33,089 bases of DNA from an uncultured Clostridia bacterium (GTDB lineage Bacteria > Bacillota > Clostridia > Oscillospirales > UBA644): the NCBI GenBank assembly GCA_944386295.1, contig CALXAO010000095.1, positions 1 to 33,089 on the forward strand, written 5' to 3'. This document shows, in pieces, positions 15,521 to 22,680 of this stretch (the stretch's first letter is position 1; each line of letters opens with the position of its first letter). The translations under genes were made by a program, and so were the position numbers. Under the pieces are notes generated by a model. That model was not told where the DNA came from. It saw only the letters and a program-made list of their open reading frames with translations, and did not search any database.

Positions 15521-15754
15521 ATGCCAAAAGAAATAAAGCAATATGAAAAAATGCACGATTTCTTTCCCGGAGTAGCGATTAAACCAAAAGGCAGACCGAG
15601 AAAAAGGGGCACGGAACTGCCACCATCTGTTCAGCAATTAAGCAGGCTTACACAATTACAGTATGAACTTTCAAGGGAGTCGAAACGGAAAATGAACGGA
15701 CGCGGGATTTTCTCTCGCTTACCAAAAGGAAGTGAGAACAAGCGTAAAGTATAA
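15521..15754 (+). pseudogene. IS3-family orfA remnant
   Basis: A 77-residue open frame, MPKEIKQYEKMHDFFPGVAI followed by KPKGRPRKRGTELPPSVQQL, resembles the linker and coiled part of an IS3-type OrfA. The helix-turn-helix DNA-binding part that normally precedes it is absent, so the frame is a truncated remnant even though it is open. A GGGGG-rich site precedes the ATG. Confidence 0.55.
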
Positions 15755-15777
15755 GGATAATTCAATAATTTTTTAGT

Positions 15778-16258
15778 GTTTCAAGAAGCGGTTACTGTGT
15801 AAAAAGAATGGATATTCCTGTAAAAGACCTCCCGCTTGCCGAAAAGATAAGAGAATGCCAGGATCGTTGTACATATATGGCTTGAATGCAACCCCAATCC
15901 AAAGACAGTACTGCGGGAGACTTCAAACCAAATCAAAAGTGAGTTACGGACACACAAAGCAAGGCGTACTGTATCTTTCAATTATCCGAGATTTATGTTG
16001 CGTACAAGACCGGTTATTAACCTTGTGCTTTCAACCGTGCGAGCAGCTGAGAGAAAAGAGAAGGTCACCGTTCAAATGTCAAGACGTGGAAATCCGTATG
16101 GCAATGCTTTAGCTGAAAAATTTTTCTCAATAGTATTTACAGAGCCAAGCTTCAAACCTATCAGGAGGCGAGCCATACATCCATTTCTACAATAACGAGC
16201 GAATTTAACTTAAAACAAAACTGACTCCTCATGAAACGCGAAGTCAGTATGTTGCTTG
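15778..16258 (+). pseudogene. IS3-family orfB (DDE transposase) remnant
   Basis: Pieces in different frames match an OrfB: LAEKIRECQDRC, GHTKQGVLYLSIIRDL (around the first catalytic Asp region), PVINLVLSTVRAAERKEKVT, MSRRGNPYGNALAEKFFSIV (third catalytic region) and IHFYNNERI followed by LKTKLTPHE. The normal segment with the second catalytic Asp, between EKVT and MSRRGNPY, is deleted, and several frameshifts and stops intervene. It cannot encode a working transposase. Confidence 0.7.
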
Positions 16259-16324
16259 AAATTTAATTTGTTTTTGTTCTGTCCGTACAATTTGGAGTAG
16301 TTCAAATTGTTCCGAGGCTTTTTG

Positions 16325-17671
16325 CTATTTCAGGACGCGACAGGTTTGTATCCCGTAGTATTCCAAACAAGCGATGGCCGTCTTGTCGATTCGTTCTCCG
16401 CAGACCAGTATCGGGACGGCAGGAGGACAGCTGACTGTGGGTGTGCCCAGAATCCGTCCGAGGCATGCTTGGACATTTTTTTCTTCCTGTGGGGAGAGCA
16501 GCGCTTCTCGCGGGGAACAGACAGTTTCCGGTCGAAGCGGAAGCGGTGGTTGATTCGGAATTGGTTTCCGAGGAATTAATGTTGCCAATGTTTTCTGCAG
16601 CCGTTTTATCTCCTGTTCAGAAATTTCCGGTGAAATCATCAGGACAAGAAAATCCGGATCGGAAAATTCTGGGATAATCCCCCGCTTTTGCAGAAAATCT
16701 GCTACCTCTCGCCCCGTATAGCCGAATTCTTTGGGCGCCAAAGTCAGTTTTAAGGGTTCGTTTCCCCGAAATAGAGGTTGAAGGTCCGGAAGCTGTTGCT
16801 TCAATGCTTCCGTCCATGTGATGCAGCGGGCCAGCCGTTCTCGGTAATTTCCGGCAAGAATCTGGTTTGCGTAATCTAGGGATTGCAGAATCAGATATGA
16901 GGGGCTGGTCGAGGCAAAGACCGAAAGGGCAGATTCCGCCATGGAGATCAGCGAGGCGGGTGCTTTGGTCGAGAAATGCAGATATGCACCTCCGGTTAGT
17001 ACCGGAAGGGTTTTATGGGCAGAGTCACAGCAAAGATCTGCTCCCAGAGTCATGGGGTGTAGAGAAGGGGAGAGAAAATTTAGATAAGCACCATGGGCAT
17101 TGTCTACCATCAGCAGCGTTTTGTGCTTTTTGCAGATTTCAGATAAGCCGGTCAGGTCGACCCGGTTTCCCAGATAGTCCGGGCTTGTAAGATAAACCGC
17201 TGCAATCGGTGCAGACTCTTCTGATAGGGCAGTATCCAATTCTTCCGGAGTTATTGGGCAAGAAAGCAGATTTTCCCTATTCCGAGGGAACAGCCACTGG
17301 ATTTTGCAATCTAACAGAGCTGCAGATGTCAAAAATGTTTTGTGGGCATTGCGTCCAGCCAAAATTTTTGGCTGCCGTCCGGTTTCCTTGCTGTAAAGCA
17401 AGGCTAGGTATACCATAGCGCGAATGCACAGGGAGGACCCTTCGGCTGAATAAAAGGTTCGCCCTGCACCAAACAGTTCTGCTGCCCGCGCCTGACTTTC
17501 CAAAAGAATTCCCTGGGCGGAATACAGTACATCAGCTCCCTCAATTTCAGTAATATCAAGGGCTTCCGGTCCCAAAACAGGATTGCCCTTATGTCCTGGC
17601 ATATGTAGACGCAAAGGAGATGACTTGGCGTATTGTTCTACGAAATCGCAAAGAGGTATTTGGGATTTCAT
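16325..17671 (-). CDS. Orn/Lys/Arg decarboxylase family PLP enzyme
   Basis: A fold-type I PLP decarboxylase of the SpeA/YaaO group, 448 residues. RLHMPGHKGN (about 21-30), AEGSS (76-80), VDNAHG (D190 and H193 stack on and pair with the cofactor) and DSAHKTLPVLTGG with the Schiff-base lysine K220 are all present. The C-terminal small domain continues to a cysteine-containing end. It would decarboxylate a basic amino acid to a polyamine precursor, but the substrate is not decidable here. The N-terminal wing domain of the long inducible decarboxylases is missing, as in biosynthetic forms. ATG 17671 overlaps the stop of the radical SAM gene in ATGA, so translation is probably coupled; I reject a longer start 42 bases upstream for that reason. 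Confidence 0.9.
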   Translation of the reverse strand: MKSQIPLCDFVEQYAKSSPLRLHMPGHKGNPVLGPEALDITEIEGADVLYSAQGILLESQARAAELFGAGRTFYSAEGSSLCIRAMVYLALLYSKETGRQPKILAGRNAHKTFLTSAALLDCKIQWLFPRNRENLLSCPITPEELDTALSEESAPIAAVYLTSPDYLGNRVDLTGLSEICKKHKTLLMVDNAHGAYLNFLSPSLHPMTLGADLCCDSAHKTLPVLTGGAYLHFSTKAPASLISMAESALSVFASTSPSYLILQSLDYANQILAGNYRERLARCITWTEALKQQLPDLQPLFRGNEPLKLTLAPKEFGYTGREVADFLQKRGIIPEFSDPDFLVLMISPEISEQEIKRLQKTLATLIPRKPIPNQPPLPLRPETVCSPREALLSPQEEKNVQACLGRILGTPTVSCPPAVPILVCGERIDKTAIACLEYYGIQTCRVLK

Positions 17672-19035
17672 GGGTGCAGGTCCGCTTTTGCGGCTTCCAG
17701 GAAAATGGCGCATTCTATCCGTTTGCGAAACAGTTCACAGCCGTATTTATAAACACCCTGTACCGAACCGGTGGCGTGGTAGGCATTGGCTGCGCAGCCG
17801 CCTGCACAGTAAAGCTTTGCCCAGCACTCTTTACATTGGGGACGGCTGTAAACATTACAGTCTGCAAATTTCTGTTGTGTTGCCCAGTTGGTAACTCCAT
17901 GCCAGATATCTCCCAGACGAAATTCTTCTTCTCCCACAAACTGATGGCAGGGATATAGGTCCCCCCAAGGGGTAACAGCCATATATTCAGTGCCTGAGCC
18001 GCAGCCGGAAATACGTTTGTAAATGCAGGGGCCGTCTTTGAGGCTAATCATGTAGTGATAAAAGGTAAATGGCTTTCCCTGCCGTTCCCGTTCCAGCATC
18101 AGCAGCGCTAATTGTTCGTATTGTTCCATAATGACGGGCAGGTCTTTTTCTGTCAGGGCCGACGGGTCATCAGGCGGGCAGACCACAGGTTCCATACTGA
18201 GCTCGGTAAAACCCAAGTCCAGCATCTGCCGGATATCTTTCAGAAAATCCGGATTAGCGTGGGTAAAGGTTCCTCGGATGTAATAATTTTTATTCCCCCG
18301 TGCGTTTACCAACTTCTGAAATTTTGGAACAATACGATCCCAGCTGCCTTTGCCGGCATAGTCTATCCGGAACCTATCATGAATTTCTTTTCGACCGTCC
18401 AGACTGAGAACTACGTTGCTCATTTCCTTATTGGCAAACGCGATAATGTCGTCATCCAAAAGCATACCGTTGGTCGTCAGGGTAAAACGGAAATTTTTAC
18501 CGCATTCTTTTTCCCGATTACGGGCATAAGCCACCAGGTGCTGAACCACGTCGAAATTCATCAGAGGCTCTCCGCCGAAAAAATCTACCTCTAAATTGGT
18601 GCGTTCTGCGGAATTTTCGATTAAAAAATCCAGCGCACGCTTTCCGACGTCCAAGGACATGACTTCCCTGTCTCCATGATATTTTCCCTGGCTGGCAAAG
18701 CAATAGGAACAGTTCAGATTGCAGGTATGAGCCACATGGAGGCAGAGGGCTTTGATTACATTAGTGTTCTTTTGCTTGAGTCGATCGGCCAGCGGTTCAA
18801 AGGTATCAGCGGCGAATAGCCTGCCCTCCTGTCGGAGTTGTTCAATCTGTTCGTAGCATTCTTCCAGTTCCGGGTCTTTTCCATAGGTTTTGTGCATGGT
18901 GTTTAGAACCTGCTCTTTGGTGTGGTCTGCAAACATGCCGATCATTTCGTATGCCACCTTGTCCACTACATGAACCGAACTGGAAAAGGTGTCGAGTACA
19001 ATATAATACTCACCCAATTGATAACGATGGATCAT
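17668..19035 (-). CDS. SCIFF peptide radical SAM maturase (ranthipeptide synthase)
   Basis: A 455-residue radical SAM enzyme with a C-terminal SPASM domain. C105, C109 and C112 in HTCNLNCSYCFASQG bind the SAM-cleaving 4Fe-4S cluster; FFGGEPL is the SAM-contact motif. The N-terminal about 90 residues form the peptide-binding region seen in RiPP maturases. The C-terminus has the SPASM cysteine pattern (CGSGTEYMAVTPWGDLYPCH, then CKECWAKLYCAGGCAANAY, then a Cys near GVYKYGCELF) for auxiliary clusters. Enzymes of this type (CteB, Tte1186) install a thioether between a peptide cysteine and a nearby residue. The partner peptide lies 63 bases upstream. GGGAG is 7 bases before ATG 19035. Confidence 0.95.
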   Translation of the reverse strand: MIHRYQLGEYYIVLDTFSSSVHVVDKVAYEMIGMFADHTKEQVLNTMHKTYGKDPELEECYEQIEQLRQEGRLFAADTFEPLADRLKQKNTNVIKALCLHVAHTCNLNCSYCFASQGKYHGDREVMSLDVGKRALDFLIENSAERTNLEVDFFGGEPLMNFDVVQHLVAYARNREKECGKNFRFTLTTNGMLLDDDIIAFANKEMSNVVLSLDGRKEIHDRFRIDYAGKGSWDRIVPKFQKLVNARGNKNYYIRGTFTHANPDFLKDIRQMLDLGFTELSMEPVVCPPDDPSALTEKDLPVIMEQYEQLALLMLERERQGKPFTFYHYMISLKDGPCIYKRISGCGSGTEYMAVTPWGDLYPCHQFVGEEEFRLGDIWHGVTNWATQQKFADCNVYSRPQCKECWAKLYCAGGCAANAYHATGSVQGVYKYGCELFRKRIECAIFLEAAKADLHP

Positions 19036-19060
19036 TGTTTTTCTCCCTGTTGTTATGCAA

Positions 19061-19082
19061 AATGCCGCCTTCCGGCGGCATT
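19061..19082 (-). promoter_or_regulatory. Intercistronic hairpin between SCIFF peptide and maturase
   Basis: A perfect 9-bp stem, AATGCCGCC with GGCGGCATT, closed by a GGAA tetraloop on the minus strand and followed by TTTG. It lies between the peptide stop and the maturase ribosome site. It could be a partial terminator or an RNA stabiliser that makes peptide more abundant than enzyme. Confidence 0.6.
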
Positions 19083-19098
19083 CCGATTGTATCGAAGC

Positions 19099-19254
19099 TT
19101 ATTTCATTTCCTTTTTAGTATTTTCGCACTGCTGATTTGCGATTCCACAACTGGTCTTGCAGGCTGACTGGCAAGAAGTCTGACATTCGCCGCAGCCGCC
19201 GTTTTTTGCGCTTTGGCACAGATTCCGTGTTTCCAGTGTTTTGATGTGTTTCAT
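19099..19254 (-). CDS. SCIFF precursor peptide (six-cysteines-in-forty-five family)
   Basis: A 51-residue peptide, beginning MKHIKTLETRNLCQSAKNGG and continuing CGECQTSCQSACKTSCGIAN. This is the highly conserved SCIFF precursor; the leader MKHIKT and the core CGECQTSCQSACKTSC are near the family consensus. Cysteines are at 13, 21, 24, 28, 32, 36 and 43, so one more than the six of the family name, the extra one at 13. Position 37, where I recall a threonine acting as acceptor for Cys32 in studied members, is glycine. GGAGG lies 9 bases before ATG 19254, and a perfect promoter lies upstream. The maturase follows. SCIFF products have been proposed to act in signalling; the role here is unknown. 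Confidence 0.95.
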   Translation of the reverse strand: MKHIKTLETRNLCQSAKNGGCGECQTSCQSACKTSCGIANQQCENTKKEMK

Positions 19255-19309
19255 ATAAAAATCCTCCTAAAATGATCTTCCATTGTCTAACAGGATGTAT
19301 TTTTCTTAC

Positions 19310-19338
19310 ATTATAACATAAAACATTTCCGTTGTCAA
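19310..19338 (-). promoter_or_regulatory. Perfect sigma-A promoter of the SCIFF operon
   Basis: Minus strand: TTGACA (19333-19338), 17-base spacer, TATAAT (19310-19315). Transcript start near 19303, giving a leader of about 48 bases before the SCIFF start. Confidence 0.88.
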
Positions 19339-19366
19339 TATTTCGGTGGAAAAATATTTATTTTTG

Positions 19367-19894
19367 TTAGATTTTGAAATTTAGTAAGAATATAATAAAA
19401 AATTCATAATTTGATTGTAAAATATATCTATAATATTTATGAAAGGTCTCCGGAACTTCAAATCTTTCTAAAATCGGTGCAAGAATGTGTTTTTTTAAGT
19501 GCCGGTATCGTGTTTGAACCTGCATCCCGTGCGGATTGCGGAAAACTGCACGGTAGAGATTTTTATTATCGCATATAAACTGCAGATACGGCCGTAAATA
19601 ATCTTGTGTAATAAGCACAAGGTCGTTTAATCCTTTTTCCGATATTTTATCAACAAACGCCGCCGAACTCTGCGAAAAATAAGATAAAAAGCGTTCGTTA
19701 ACAGTTTCCATCGCTTCCTCTGCCAAATCTGCCACTGTTTCATAGTGTAAATAAAAGGTTGACCTGTTTACTCCTGCCTTTTCGCAGATTTCCTTGACTG
19801 TAATATATTCCAAATCCTTTACTGCAAGCAAAGCAATCAGAGCATCGTCCATAAGGAGGGCCGTATTGAAATATTTACTTTCCGATTTATTCAT
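19367..19894 (-). CDS. TetR/AcrR-type transcriptional regulator
   Basis: A 175-residue regulator. The N-terminal DNA-binding domain is clear: YITVKEICEKAGVNRSTFYL at about 30-49 is the TetR helix-turn-helix, followed by HYETVADL. The middle resembles the ligand domain of YttP/DhaS-like members (LRPYLQFICDNKNLYRAVF). The last 15 residues (QSNYEFFIIFLLNFKI) are unusually AT-rich and do not look like the expected final helices, so the C-terminus may be cut short by a frameshift. It starts 17 bases after the small membrane-protein gene and is probably cotranscribed. It likely represses its own operon. No clear operator palindrome was found. Confidence 0.85.
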   Translation of the reverse strand: MNKSESKYFNTALLMDDALIALLAVKDLEYITVKEICEKAGVNRSTFYLHYETVADLAEEAMETVNERFLSYFSQSSAAFVDKISEKGLNDLVLITQDYLRPYLQFICDNKNLYRAVFRNPHGMQVQTRYRHLKKHILAPILERFEVPETFHKYYRYILQSNYEFFIIFLLNFKI

Positions 19895-19911
19895 ATGCCG
19901 CCCTTCCCTTC

Positions 19912-20271
19912 TTATTCCGTTTCTTCACTGATTTCCTTGGCAAGCTGTATAATTTCAAATGCATACTGCTTTTTGCCGCTTTCAAGCAATTTTTTATAAA
20001 TCGGATAATTAACGCTGACACCGATAATCCCAATGACGCCAACAATAATGCCAATCGCCGTTATAAAAGCACTTCCGTCCCCAATTACTTTCATTGATAG
20101 GCACATTCCCACACCAAGCACAAGTGCCATAATTATACCAAAGGTATAGGTAAAAATATTTGCTTTGCTTTTTGCTTTTCTGTCCAGCTTTTTTAAAGCA
20201 ACAACCTTTGAAGTGTCCTTCGGTGCATATTCGTTGGCAATTGCCTCTGCATAAATTTTATCTGTGTTCAT
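19912..20271 (-). CDS. Small two-helix membrane protein next to TetR
   Basis: A 119-residue protein. Residues 1-36 are soluble and charged (YAPKDTSKVVALKKLDRKAK). Two hydrophobic helices at about 38-60 and 68-91 surround a short glycine-containing loop, and a charged helix ends in EISEETE. Proteins of this shape are commonly found beside TetR regulators in Clostridia and are annotated as hypothetical (sometimes, without good reason, as dihydropteridine reductase). GGGAG lies 7 bases before ATG 20271. It is probably the regulated gene of the pair. A TATAAT on the minus strand near 20325 is a possible -10 box; no good -35 is seen. Confidence 0.7.
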   Translation of the reverse strand: MNTDKIYAEAIANEYAPKDTSKVVALKKLDRKAKSKANIFTYTFGIIMALVLGVGMCLSMKVIGDGSAFITAIGIIVGVIGIIGVSVNYPIYKKLLESGKKQYAFEIIQLAKEISEETE

Positions 20272-20421
20272 CGTGGTTTCTCCCTTAAATCATATTTCAA
20301 CCTCAGTTGATAATATAATTATAACAGATTTGATCCTAAAACGGAACAACACAATTTTTGTTTTGTGTGGATTTTTGAATACTGTTGTTTCTGTTCAATC
20401 CGCTTGGCTGATTACAAAATC

Positions 20422-20462
20422 AAAAGAGAGAAGCTACATAAGGAACGTAACTTCTCTCTTTT
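20422..20462 (-). terminator. Terminator after the S1-domain gene
   Basis: Arms 20422-20437 and 20447-20462 pair at 15 of 16 positions. On the minus strand the stem ends in CTCTCTTTTGATTTTG. It closes the long sporulation/division run. Confidence 0.8.
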
Positions 20463-20464
20463 GT

Positions 20465-20866
20465 TTAATATTTTTGGGACCGTTTCGCATAAGAGGCACG
20501 ATGATTTTCTTTGGAGCGAATGTCCGAGAGCTTTTCCTCCGAATCCTGCTTAAATTTGCTGAGCATATCCTCAAAGGACATTGACTTTTTTTCCGGAACG
20601 GGAGCAACAGAACCGGCGCCAGCCCGAGGCGGGACCATAGCCTGTTTTACGGAAAGATTGATCCTTCCCCTCTCATCTATCCCCAGGACCTTCACCTTGA
20701 CCTGCTGTCCTTCGGTCAGGAAATCCCGGATCTCCGTTACATATCCGGTGGAAACCTCCGAAATGTGAACCATTCCGGACCGTCCGCCTTCCAGTGACAC
20801 AAACGCACCGAATTTGGTAATCCCGGTCACAGTTCCCTCCAGTATCATACCTGCTTCCAAAGCCAT
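20465..20866 (-). CDS. S1 RNA-binding domain protein (YabR-like)
   Basis: A 133-residue protein. Residues 3-72 are one S1 domain: GMILEGTVTGITKFGAFVSL, then SGMVHISEV and VKVKVLGIDERGRINLSVKQA, the classic fold segments. A proline/alanine linker leads to a charged helical tail containing MSFEDMLSKFKQDSEEKLSD. This layout is that of B. subtilis YabR, which also follows divIC. It is thought to bind RNA or ribosomes; its precise role is not established. The ATG at 20866 lacks a strong ribosome site. It lies 75 bases after divIC and before a terminator; spoIIE, which often follows in related genomes, is not here. Confidence 0.88.
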   Translation of the reverse strand: MALEAGMILEGTVTGITKFGAFVSLEGGRSGMVHISEVSTGYVTEIRDFLTEGQQVKVKVLGIDERGRINLSVKQAMVPPRAGAGSVAPVPEKKSMSFEDMLSKFKQDSEEKLSDIRSKENHRASYAKRSQKY

Positions 20867-20941
20867 AAATTACCGTTGCCGCGCCAATTTGGAGCATCGC
20901 TCCGAATGCCGCGGTTCCACTCCCTTCCCATGTTGTTATAC

Positions 20942-21217
20942 TCAATATCCTGTGATATCTACATAAATTTTTTCATCATTGAATCCGTATCCCAGACTAT
21001 CTTCCGCAATATTTTTATAGAAGTCCTCAATATTGTCTTCTGATAAAATATCGCTGTATTCGCTGTTTTTCATCTTCTGCAAACGGATCAACTCTTCCAT
21101 CCGTTCCAATTCCGCGTCTGTACGCGCGATACTGATTCTTCTTTGAATCACCTGGACAGAAGTGCCGACAAAGATCGCGGCAAGAATCAGCGTTACAACC
21201 AAACGTGACTTTCGCAT
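20942..21217 (-). CDS. divIC: Septum formation initiator, DivIC/FtsB family
   Basis: A 91-residue bitopic protein. A short basic N-terminus (MRKSR) is followed by one transmembrane helix at about 6-24, then a coiled coil (RISIARTDAELERMEELIRL and on, roughly 27-55), and an extracytoplasmic end with LGYGFNDEKIYVD, which matches the conserved LG.....E...Y motif. DivIC bridges FtsL and DivIB in the divisome. AAAGGG lies 6 bases before the ATG. It starts 3 bases after yabQ, so it is part of the same transcript. Confidence 0.9.
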   Translation of the reverse strand: MRKSRLVVTLILAAIFVGTSVQVIQRRISIARTDAELERMEELIRLQKMKNSEYSDILSEDNIEDFYKNIAEDSLGYGFNDEKIYVDITGY

Positions 21218-21220
21218 GTT

Positions 21221-21595
21221 TTACCCTTTTTCTTTCTCGTCCGTACAGTGCTTCTGTTTTTTCCTCCGCGTCCGAGCGGAAATTACCGCCCGCCGAAGCA
21301 CACTGGCCAGACGGACCATTCCCCGGCCCAGCGTATAATAACAAAGAAGCCAACCAATGATAAACGCAATCAGCAAATAAAGCCGAACCGCGCCGTCATT
21401 CAAAATCAAAATAAACCCGAACGCCAAGAACGAACTCAAGAAAAAGTAAATCATGTCCTGTAGGAACACGGTTACTTTTCCGCAGGAAACCAACGTCCGG
21501 AAAATCCGAAACAAATCATAGAACATGCCCAGACCAAACCCAAACAGTACAGAACAACCGAGCACAATAAGCTGCTGCTGATTTGAAAACGTCAC
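21221..21595 (-). CDS. yabQ: Spore cortex biosynthesis protein YabQ
   Basis: A 124-residue membrane protein required for spore cortex formation. Hydrophobic helices lie at about 9-28, 43-64 and 68-90; GMFYDLFRIFR after the first helix is the family signature. The C-terminal tail is strongly basic (ARTRRKKQKH). The start is GTG 21595, preceded by GGTGGG. It follows yabP after 12 bases, the conserved order in spore formers. Confidence 0.9.
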   Translation of the reverse strand: MTFSNQQQLIVLGCSVLFGFGLGMFYDLFRIFRTLVSCGKVTVFLQDMIYFFLSSFLAFGFILILNDGAVRLYLLIAFIIGWLLCYYTLGRGMVRLASVLRRAVISARTRRKKQKHCTDEKEKG

Positions 21596-21607
21596 CGCAG
21601 CCCACCG

Positions 21608-21871
21608 TTATTTAAAAACCCGTGCAAGAAAACTCTCGTTCCGCTTTTTGGTCTTTGTATATTCCAAACTGTCAATCTGCCCTTCGACAATCAAATCGCC
21701 GCCGTCAATGGAAAGCTGATTGATGTGCAGCCCGGTGCCCTTGATATGCAGTCCGCCCATCTGGGTGGTCATACACACGCTTTGCTCGTCAAAATGGCTC
21801 ACGTCCGTAACGCCGGAAATCACCGCCTTTGCACGGCTTTCCAGAACCACATTGTGTACTGTATCGGTCAT
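21608..21871 (-). CDS. yabP: Sporulation protein YabP
   Basis: An 87-residue soluble protein of the YabP/YqfC family, needed with YabQ for cortex assembly and recruited by SpoIVA-type coat factors in the mother cell. The beta-rich pattern HNVVLESRAKAVISGVTDVS, then TQMGGLHIKGTGLHINQLSI and GDLIVEGQIDSLEY is diagnostic. The tail is basic. I start at ATG 21871, with GGAGGG 7 bases upstream, instead of an in-frame ATG 33 bases earlier. Confidence 0.92.
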   Translation of the reverse strand: MTDTVHNVVLESRAKAVISGVTDVSHFDEQSVCMTTQMGGLHIKGTGLHINQLSIDGGDLIVEGQIDSLEYTKTKKRNESFLARVFK

Positions 21872-21938
21872 TGCCAATCCCTCCGCATCTGTCTGCCAGG
21901 TCACTTGCCTGTAATACAGTATATGCGACGGATCCCCC

Positions 21939-22178
21939 TCAAATGACTCGGTACAGTGTTTCGGCAGCAGCCTTCTGCACGTGTTCGCTTACTGCGAGAA
22001 CTTCCACGCGCAGAGGCTTTCCTCCCAACGTAATTTCCAGAATATCCCCGGCCTTTACCTCACTGGAAGGCTTAGCAACCTTCCCGTTAATTGTAACCCG
22101 GGAAGAAGAGCAGGCCTCGCTGGCCACCGTTCTTCGTTTGATCAGTCGGGAAACCTTCAGATATTTATCGACGCGCAC
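21939..22178 (-). CDS. rqcP: S4-domain ribosome quality-control factor RqcP
   Basis: A 79-residue protein made up of an S4 RNA-binding domain: MRVDKYLKVSRLIKRRTVAS, then VTINGKVAKPSSEVKAGD and ILEITLG. RqcP (YabO) binds obstructed 50S subunits and supports poly-alanine tailing by RqcH. The start is GTG 22178, only 4 bases after the hup stop and with little ribosome site, so translation is probably coupled to hup. The length is family-typical (about 80-90). Confidence 0.92.
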   Translation of the reverse strand: MRVDKYLKVSRLIKRRTVASEACSSSRVTINGKVAKPSSEVKAGDILEITLGGKPLRVEVLAVSEHVQKAAAETLYRVI

Positions 22179-22182
22179 CGAA

Positions 22183-22458
22183 TTATTTTACAGCATCCTT
22201 GAGGATTTTACCAGCCTTGAACACAGGCACCTTGGACGCAGGAATAGCAATGGTCTCGTTGGGCTTTTGGGGGTTACGGCCTTCCCGGGCTGCTCTCTGC
22301 CGTACTTCAAAGCTTCCAAACCCAACCAGCTGCACCTTATCACCAGTCTTCAAAGCCTCAGTGATGGTATCCAGATAGCAATCCAGAATCTCAGAAGCAT
22401 CCTTCTTGGAAATTTCCATTTTTTCCGCAACTGCAGAAATTAGAGCGTACTTGTTCAT
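22183..22458 (-). CDS. hup: DNA-binding protein HU
   Basis: A 91-residue HU-type nucleoid protein. [20 protein letters not shown] forms the helical dimerisation half; [23 protein letters not shown] leads into the DNA-grasping beta arms, with the conserved proline region [14 protein letters not shown]; the end is [19 protein letters not shown] lies 7 bases before the ATG. It has its own promoter with a long leader of about 180 bases and leads the set hup-rqcP-yabP-yabQ-divIC-S1. Confidence 0.96.
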   Translation of the reverse strand: MNKYALISAVAEKMEISKKDASEILDCYLDTITEALKTGDKVQLVGFGSFEVRQRAAREGRNPQKPNETIAIPASKVPVFKAGKILKDAVK

Positions 22459-22525
22459 TGTCCTTTTCTCCTTTAAAAAAACTTTAATAATTAGTCACCC
22501 GAAAAACGGGAATAACTCAAATCTA

Positions 22526-22553
22526 TTCGGAGCTTCTCAAAAGCCTGTCCGAA
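22526..22553 (-). promoter_or_regulatory. Hairpin in the hup leader
   Basis: On the minus strand, TTCGGA pairs with TCCGAA and inside it GCTT pairs with AAGC. It lies about 70 bases before the hup start. There is no T run, so it is not a terminator; a second small stem, CCCG with CGGG, follows. A regulatory role is a guess. Confidence 0.35.
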
Positions 22554-22643
22554 GCCGCCGGTCAAAAAATAAAGGCCCCTTTTTCTTTGCAGAATGCTCC
22601 GTTTTTTTAGAAAAAATCGCAGAAAACGGCCCTGTGTTCTTTT

Positions 22644-22672
22644 ATTTTACACTATTTTTTCGCATTTTGCAA
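22644..22672 (-). promoter_or_regulatory. Sigma-A promoter of hup
   Basis: Minus strand: TTGCAA (22667-22672), 17-base spacer, TAAAAT (22644-22649). It begins 8 bases after the spoVB stop. Transcript start near 22637. Confidence 0.65.
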
Positions 22673-22680
22673 GGTGCGCC

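Larger units (their letters stand above)
15456..16289 (+). mobile_element. Degenerate IS3-family element
   Basis: Remains of orfA and orfB lie between imperfect terminal repeats. The left end 15456-15472 and the right end 16270-16289 share ACGGACA and, after a variable four bases, AAAAAC in inverted orientation. The element is about 0.83 kb, much shorter than a complete IS3 member (1.2-1.5 kb), because of internal deletions. It lies directly after the NlpC/P60 pseudogene. Confidence 0.65.

Noticed and set aside
16288-16309. CAATTTG/CAAATTG hairpin as terminator of the decarboxylase gene
   Set aside because: Only a 7-bp AT-rich stem, with no T run on the minus strand.
20400-20950. A possible composition boundary near 20.4-20.9 kb
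   Set aside because: Hand counts of a few lines gave about 52% GC to the left and 57% to the right. The sample is too small, and differences between genes could explain it.
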